Assembly (NCBI GenBank): GCA_046050125.1 | Contig: JBJOQB010000189.1 | Coordinates: forward strand, 1 to 16,513 | Origin: JAHFQJ01 sp046050125 | Lineage (GTDB): Bacteria; Pseudomonadota; Gammaproteobacteria; Burkholderiales; Burkholderiaceae | Length of the DNA stretch: 16,513 bases | Direction: 5' to 3' | Notes under the pieces: model-generated | The model's input: only the letters and a program-made list of their open reading frames with translations | Databases searched by the model: none | Told to the model about the DNA's origin: nothing | In this document: positions 14,037 to 16,513 of the stretch, one piece after another | How the letters are laid out: each line of letters begins with the position of its first letter | Numbering within the stretch: the first letter of the stretch is position 1 | Made by a program: the position numbers and the translations under genes

Positions 14037-15026
14037 CTATAGTCCTTTTGGTAAAGGAAATATCATATTTTCAGATATTCCGTCCATAAGCCTTACATTT
14101 TTTATTCCAAATTCTTTTATTTGAAATATTATGGACTGAGCTAATTCTTCAGGAGCTGATGCACCTGCAGTAATTCCTATACGCTTTTTACCATTAAACC
14201 ATTCTTTTTGGATTTGATTTGCATTATCTACCATGTAAGCATCTAAATTATTCATCTTTGCAATTTCTAAAAGACGGCTTGAATTAGAACTATTCTTACT
14301 GCCTACAACTATTACTATATCAACCTGTGGCAACATGATTTTAACTGCATCTTGCCTATTTTGTGTTGCATAACAAATATCTTGTTTTTTAGGCTCAATT
14401 ATATTATTAAATTTCTGCTTTAGTGCATTAATTATGCTTTTAGTTTCATCAACAGATAATGTAGTTTGTGTTACATAAGCAAGTTTAGTATCTACATCAA
14501 AGACTAAACTATTAACATCATCTACATTTTGTATTAGAGTTATTTGGCTTGGGTCTACTTGCCCCATTGTGCCTTCAACTTCTGGGTGTCCTTTATGCCC
14601 TATCATTAGTATGTGGCACTCTTGTTGTACCATCTTATTCACTTCTACATGCACCTTTGTTACTAATGGGCATGTTGCATCAAATAAATTTAGCTCTCTA
14701 GCTTGAGCTTCTGCTCTTACAGCCTTTGATACTCCGTGTGCTGAAAAAATTAATGTTGCACCAGCGGGAACTTCATGCAATTCCTCTATGAATATCACAC
14801 CTTTTTTTATAAGATTTTCTACTACGTATCGGTTATGAACAATTTCGTGCCTTACATAAATTGGTGTACCAAATTTTACTAATGCCCTCTCTACTATTTC
14901 AATTGCTCTATCAACACCAGCACAAAACCCTCTTGGCTGAGCTAGTAAAATATGTGCTTCATTTTCATCATAACTACTGCTAAATTCATTAGAATTATCA
15001 ATATCTATATTTGGCATAATTGTCAT
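14037..15026 (-). CDS. ispH: 4-hydroxy-3-methylbut-2-enyl diphosphate reductase (IspH/LytB)
   Basis: IspH is the last enzyme of the MEP isoprenoid pathway. It is a cytoplasmic [4Fe-4S] enzyme that converts HMBPP to IPP and DMAPP. The three cluster cysteines are present: Cys35 in PRGFCAGVDRA, Cys119 in DATCPLVTKVH and Cys218 in DICYATQNRQ. The substrate-site residues are seen in RHEIVHNRYVV (His64), SAHGVS (His97) and GHPEVEGTMGQ (Glu149). VGSKNSSNSSRL (241-252) and ITAGASAPEEL are also diagnostic. At 329 residues it is slightly longer than E. coli IspH (316) because of a Ser/Asn/Asp-rich N-terminal extension of about 23 residues. Met1 and Met4 both lack a Shine-Dalgarno site. A good promoter lies just upstream, and glsA follows after three bases. 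Its presence shows that the organism makes isoprenoids by the MEP route. Confidence 0.96.
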   Translation of the reverse strand: MTIMPNIDIDNSNEFSSSYDENEAHILLAQPRGFCAGVDRAIEIVERALVKFGTPIYVRHEIVHNRYVVENLIKKGVIFIEELHEVPAGATLIFSAHGVSKAVRAEAQARELNLFDATCPLVTKVHVEVNKMVQQECHILMIGHKGHPEVEGTMGQVDPSQITLIQNVDDVNSLVFDVDTKLAYVTQTTLSVDETKSIINALKQKFNNIIEPKKQDICYATQNRQDAVKIMLPQVDIVIVVGSKNSSNSSRLLEIAKMNNLDAYMVDNANQIQKEWFNGKKRIGITAGASAPEELAQSIIFQIKEFGIKNVRLMDGISENMIFPLPKGL

Positions 15027-15048
15027 AACGTAAAAATAATAAAGAATA

Positions 15049-15068
15049 ATTTAGTATTATAACTAAAT
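15049..15068. repeat. 7-bp inverted repeat bracketing the ispH -10 box
   Basis: ATTTAGT (15049-15055) and ACTAAAT (15062-15068) are exact inverted repeats separated by the six bases of the predicted -10 element (TATAAT on the minus strand). A regulator bound here would cover the promoter. No known operator consensus is matched with confidence. Confidence 0.45.
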
Positions 15069-15083
15069 ATTAACTGTCTTCAA
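15056..15083 (-). promoter_or_regulatory. Sigma-70 promoter of ispH-glsA
   Basis: On the minus strand TTGAAG (15083-15078), a 16-bp spacer and a perfect TATAAT (15061-15056) predict transcription starting near 15049, about 23 nt before the ispH ATG. The promoter lies in the 72-bp gap after the upstream gene, where no terminator hairpin is visible. Confidence 0.65.
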
Positions 15084-15098
15084 ATTAGTTATAGTATT

Positions 15099-16513
15099 TT
15101 ATTTATTAGTATTGTACTCTTTCATTGTCCTAGAGCTTCTGTTTAACCACTCCATTGAGCTAATTCCTACAGTTGCTTCAAATATTTCTTTCTCTTCCTC
15201 AAATTCATCATCAGAAATTAAACCTTTATTATGGTCAAATGTAGCTTCTTCAAATTTTGCTACAGCTACAGCATGTAATACCGCAGCATTTGCCCCGTAT
15301 GCCCCTAATGGAGTTGAGGCAATAAACCAATCTCCTGTTCCAACAACACCATCTGCTATAATTGGAGATGGCATAATGTGATTTTGTGCAGAAATAGGAA
15401 TTGCATATTTTAATACATTACCAAATTTTTGTTTTAATTCATTATTTTCTTTTGCCTTTCCTCTAAATAAAGGAAGTGCATCAAAATCTTGCTCAACATC
15501 GCTTAAACTTCTAAATGATGAGCCAAAATATTCATTAATACTAGCTAAAACAATAGCTTGTGTATCTTCCTCTTTAGTTAAGCTATTACCTTCATAAGTT
15601 GGCAATTGTATATTTAACTGATATCTTGTAAAACGATTACCTTTTTCATCTTTACTTGGTACATTTAATCCTGCTAAAAATAACCTTTCTTTAGTTCCTT
15701 GTAAACCAAATTTATGTTCATTTGCTTCAGTAATAAAACAAGGTTTCCCATCAATATTTGCATATTTAGAACTATCTTTTGCTTTTAATTGCATTACAAG
15801 CAAATTCATATCTCTTAATTTTGAAGATGGATTATACGGATTATACGATGTTTGCATTCCAGCATTTAATGGATCATGCGTATCTTTTGGCTTGCCTGTT
15901 GCTAAATTTATGAAAGCAGGAATAATTTTGAGTGTTTTACCATTACTACTATTTTTAAGTGTAAGTTTTCTAGAATGAATATCATCTAAATGAAATGATG
16001 TGTTAGCTAATATGCTAATATTTTGCAATTTATTGCATAAAGCTAATAATACATCTTGTAACTCTCCTATTTCAATGAAATAAGCATGTTGAGATAAAAC
16101 ATTTGAAAATTGTTTATCATTTGCATGCATACATAAAGTAGTAAGATGTTGCCTATCATCACTAAATCTTAAATCAAGTTTTTGAATTTTATCATCTAAT
16201 AATTCTCTTTTATCTAATCCACACAATCTTATTGCTTTCTCAATAATTTCCATTGAATCTACAGTTACTGCAATAATTTGATGTCTAGAAGAAATATCTC
16301 CTAAAGCCCTTTTGTCTGGCACTAAATGAGGTCTATTTGGAACATTTAATGCACCTAATATTGCTGACATTAATCCATTAACACCTGCACCTATATGTAC
16401 TGAAATATCATTACATAATATATATTCAGGCTTACTAGCAGCACTAATATGATTTGCATTAGATAAATTTTGATTTTGTTTACTATTTTTAGATATATCT
16501 TTTGGCTTACTAT
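15099..16513 (-). CDS. Partial gene, unrecognised; divergent FAD-dependent monooxygenase-like protein
   Basis: I cannot name this protein. The frame is open from the right edge to a TAA at 15099, giving 470 visible residues; the N-terminus lies outside. The Met at 16370 is not the start, because the residues before it form VHIGAGVNGLMSAI, a beta-alpha GxGxxG dinucleotide-binding motif (16391-16374). A Ser/Asn/Lys-rich stretch precedes this. Further on are IGELQDVLLALC (101-112 counted from that Met), resembling the helix in group A flavin monooxygenases, and TGDWFIASTPLGAYGAN (345-361), resembling their second FAD motif (GD, then TPxxGxGAN). The middle motif (DG) is not evident and the substrate region is unlike anything I know. 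The C-terminal 40 residues are acidic and helical. The ispH promoter lies just downstream. A different Rossmann-fold enzyme remains possible. Confidence 0.55.
   Translation of the reverse strand, partial: SKPKDISKNSKQNQNLSNANHISAASKPEYILCNDISVHIGAGVNGLMSAILGALNVPNRPHLVPDKRALGDISSRHQIIAVTVDSMEIIEKAIRLCGLDKRELLDDKIQKLDLRFSDDRQHLTTLCMHANDKQFSNVLSQHAYFIEIGELQDVLLALCNKLQNISILANTSFHLDDIHSRKLTLKNSSNGKTLKIIPAFINLATGKPKDTHDPLNAGMQTSYNPYNPSSKLRDMNLLVMQLKAKDSSKYANIDGKPCFITEANEHKFGLQGTKERLFLAGLNVPSKDEKGNRFTRYQLNIQLPTYEGNSLTKEEDTQAIVLASINEYFGSSFRSLSDVEQDFDALPLFRGKAKENNELKQKFGNVLKYAIPISAQNHIMPSPIIADGVVGTGDWFIASTPLGAYGANAAVLHAVAVAKFEEATFDHNKGLISDDEFEEEKEIFEATVGISSMEWLNRSSRTMKEYNTNK

Noticed and set aside
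1..16513. Search by eye for tRNA, rRNA, CRISPR arrays, phage genes and defence or toxin-antitoxin modules
   Set aside because: None was seen. The intergenic gaps are short and, apart from the partial genes at the edges, coding content is housekeeping or transport.

Overview
This window is AT-rich double-stranded bacterial chromosome from a Gram-negative organism. It carries an outer-membrane assembly lipoprotein (BamC), a TonB-type energy transducer and a periplasmic Dsb-type protein. Three things point to a low-GC betaproteobacterium of the Burkholderiales, probably near the AT-rich Alcaligenaceae: an RNB-family ribonuclease followed directly by a TonB-like protein, a MutM C-terminus of the ITQGQRSTYYCP type, and a LivJ with the GDGIC...VVCSEAG-like disulfide segment. 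That assignment rests on remembered family patterns, not on a search.

Left edge (1-426): the N-terminal codons of an IS1-type transposase protein (zinc-ribbon CxxC) run off the window on the minus strand. Its apparent terminal inverted repeat abuts a 105-codon orphan reading frame that looks like the 3' remnant of an interrupted gene.

Plus-strand block (615-7775): bamC, rph, mutM, an RNB exoribonuclease, a tonB-like gene and a dsbG-like gene. These cover outer-membrane assembly, tRNA 3' trimming, oxidised-base repair, RNA decay, envelope energy coupling and periplasmic thiol chemistry. The bamC-rph and RNB-tonB junctions are tight enough for translational coupling. A bidirectional hairpin terminator near 7836-7877 closes the block.

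Minus-strand block (7899-16513, read right to left): a partial unrecognised flavoprotein-like gene, then ispH-glsA from their own promoter, then livJ (substrate-binding lipoprotein) from a separate promoter. A strong hairpin terminator follows livJ, then livH-livM-livG-livF. The liv genes form a complete branched-chain or hydrophobic amino-acid ABC importer. With the neighbouring glutaminase they suggest an organism that uses amino acids as carbon and nitrogen sources.

Two starts were moved to internal Met codons with strong Shine-Dalgarno sites (livH to 11516, livJ to 12831). The last gene was extended to the window edge because its frame stays open and holds a GxGxxG dinucleotide-binding motif upstream of its first visible Met. 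I see no CRISPR array, tRNA, rRNA, phage module or recognisable defence system. The least explained items are the partial flavoprotein, the long disordered linker of the Dsb-like protein, and the IS-truncated orphan frame. None of them amounts to a demonstrated new system.
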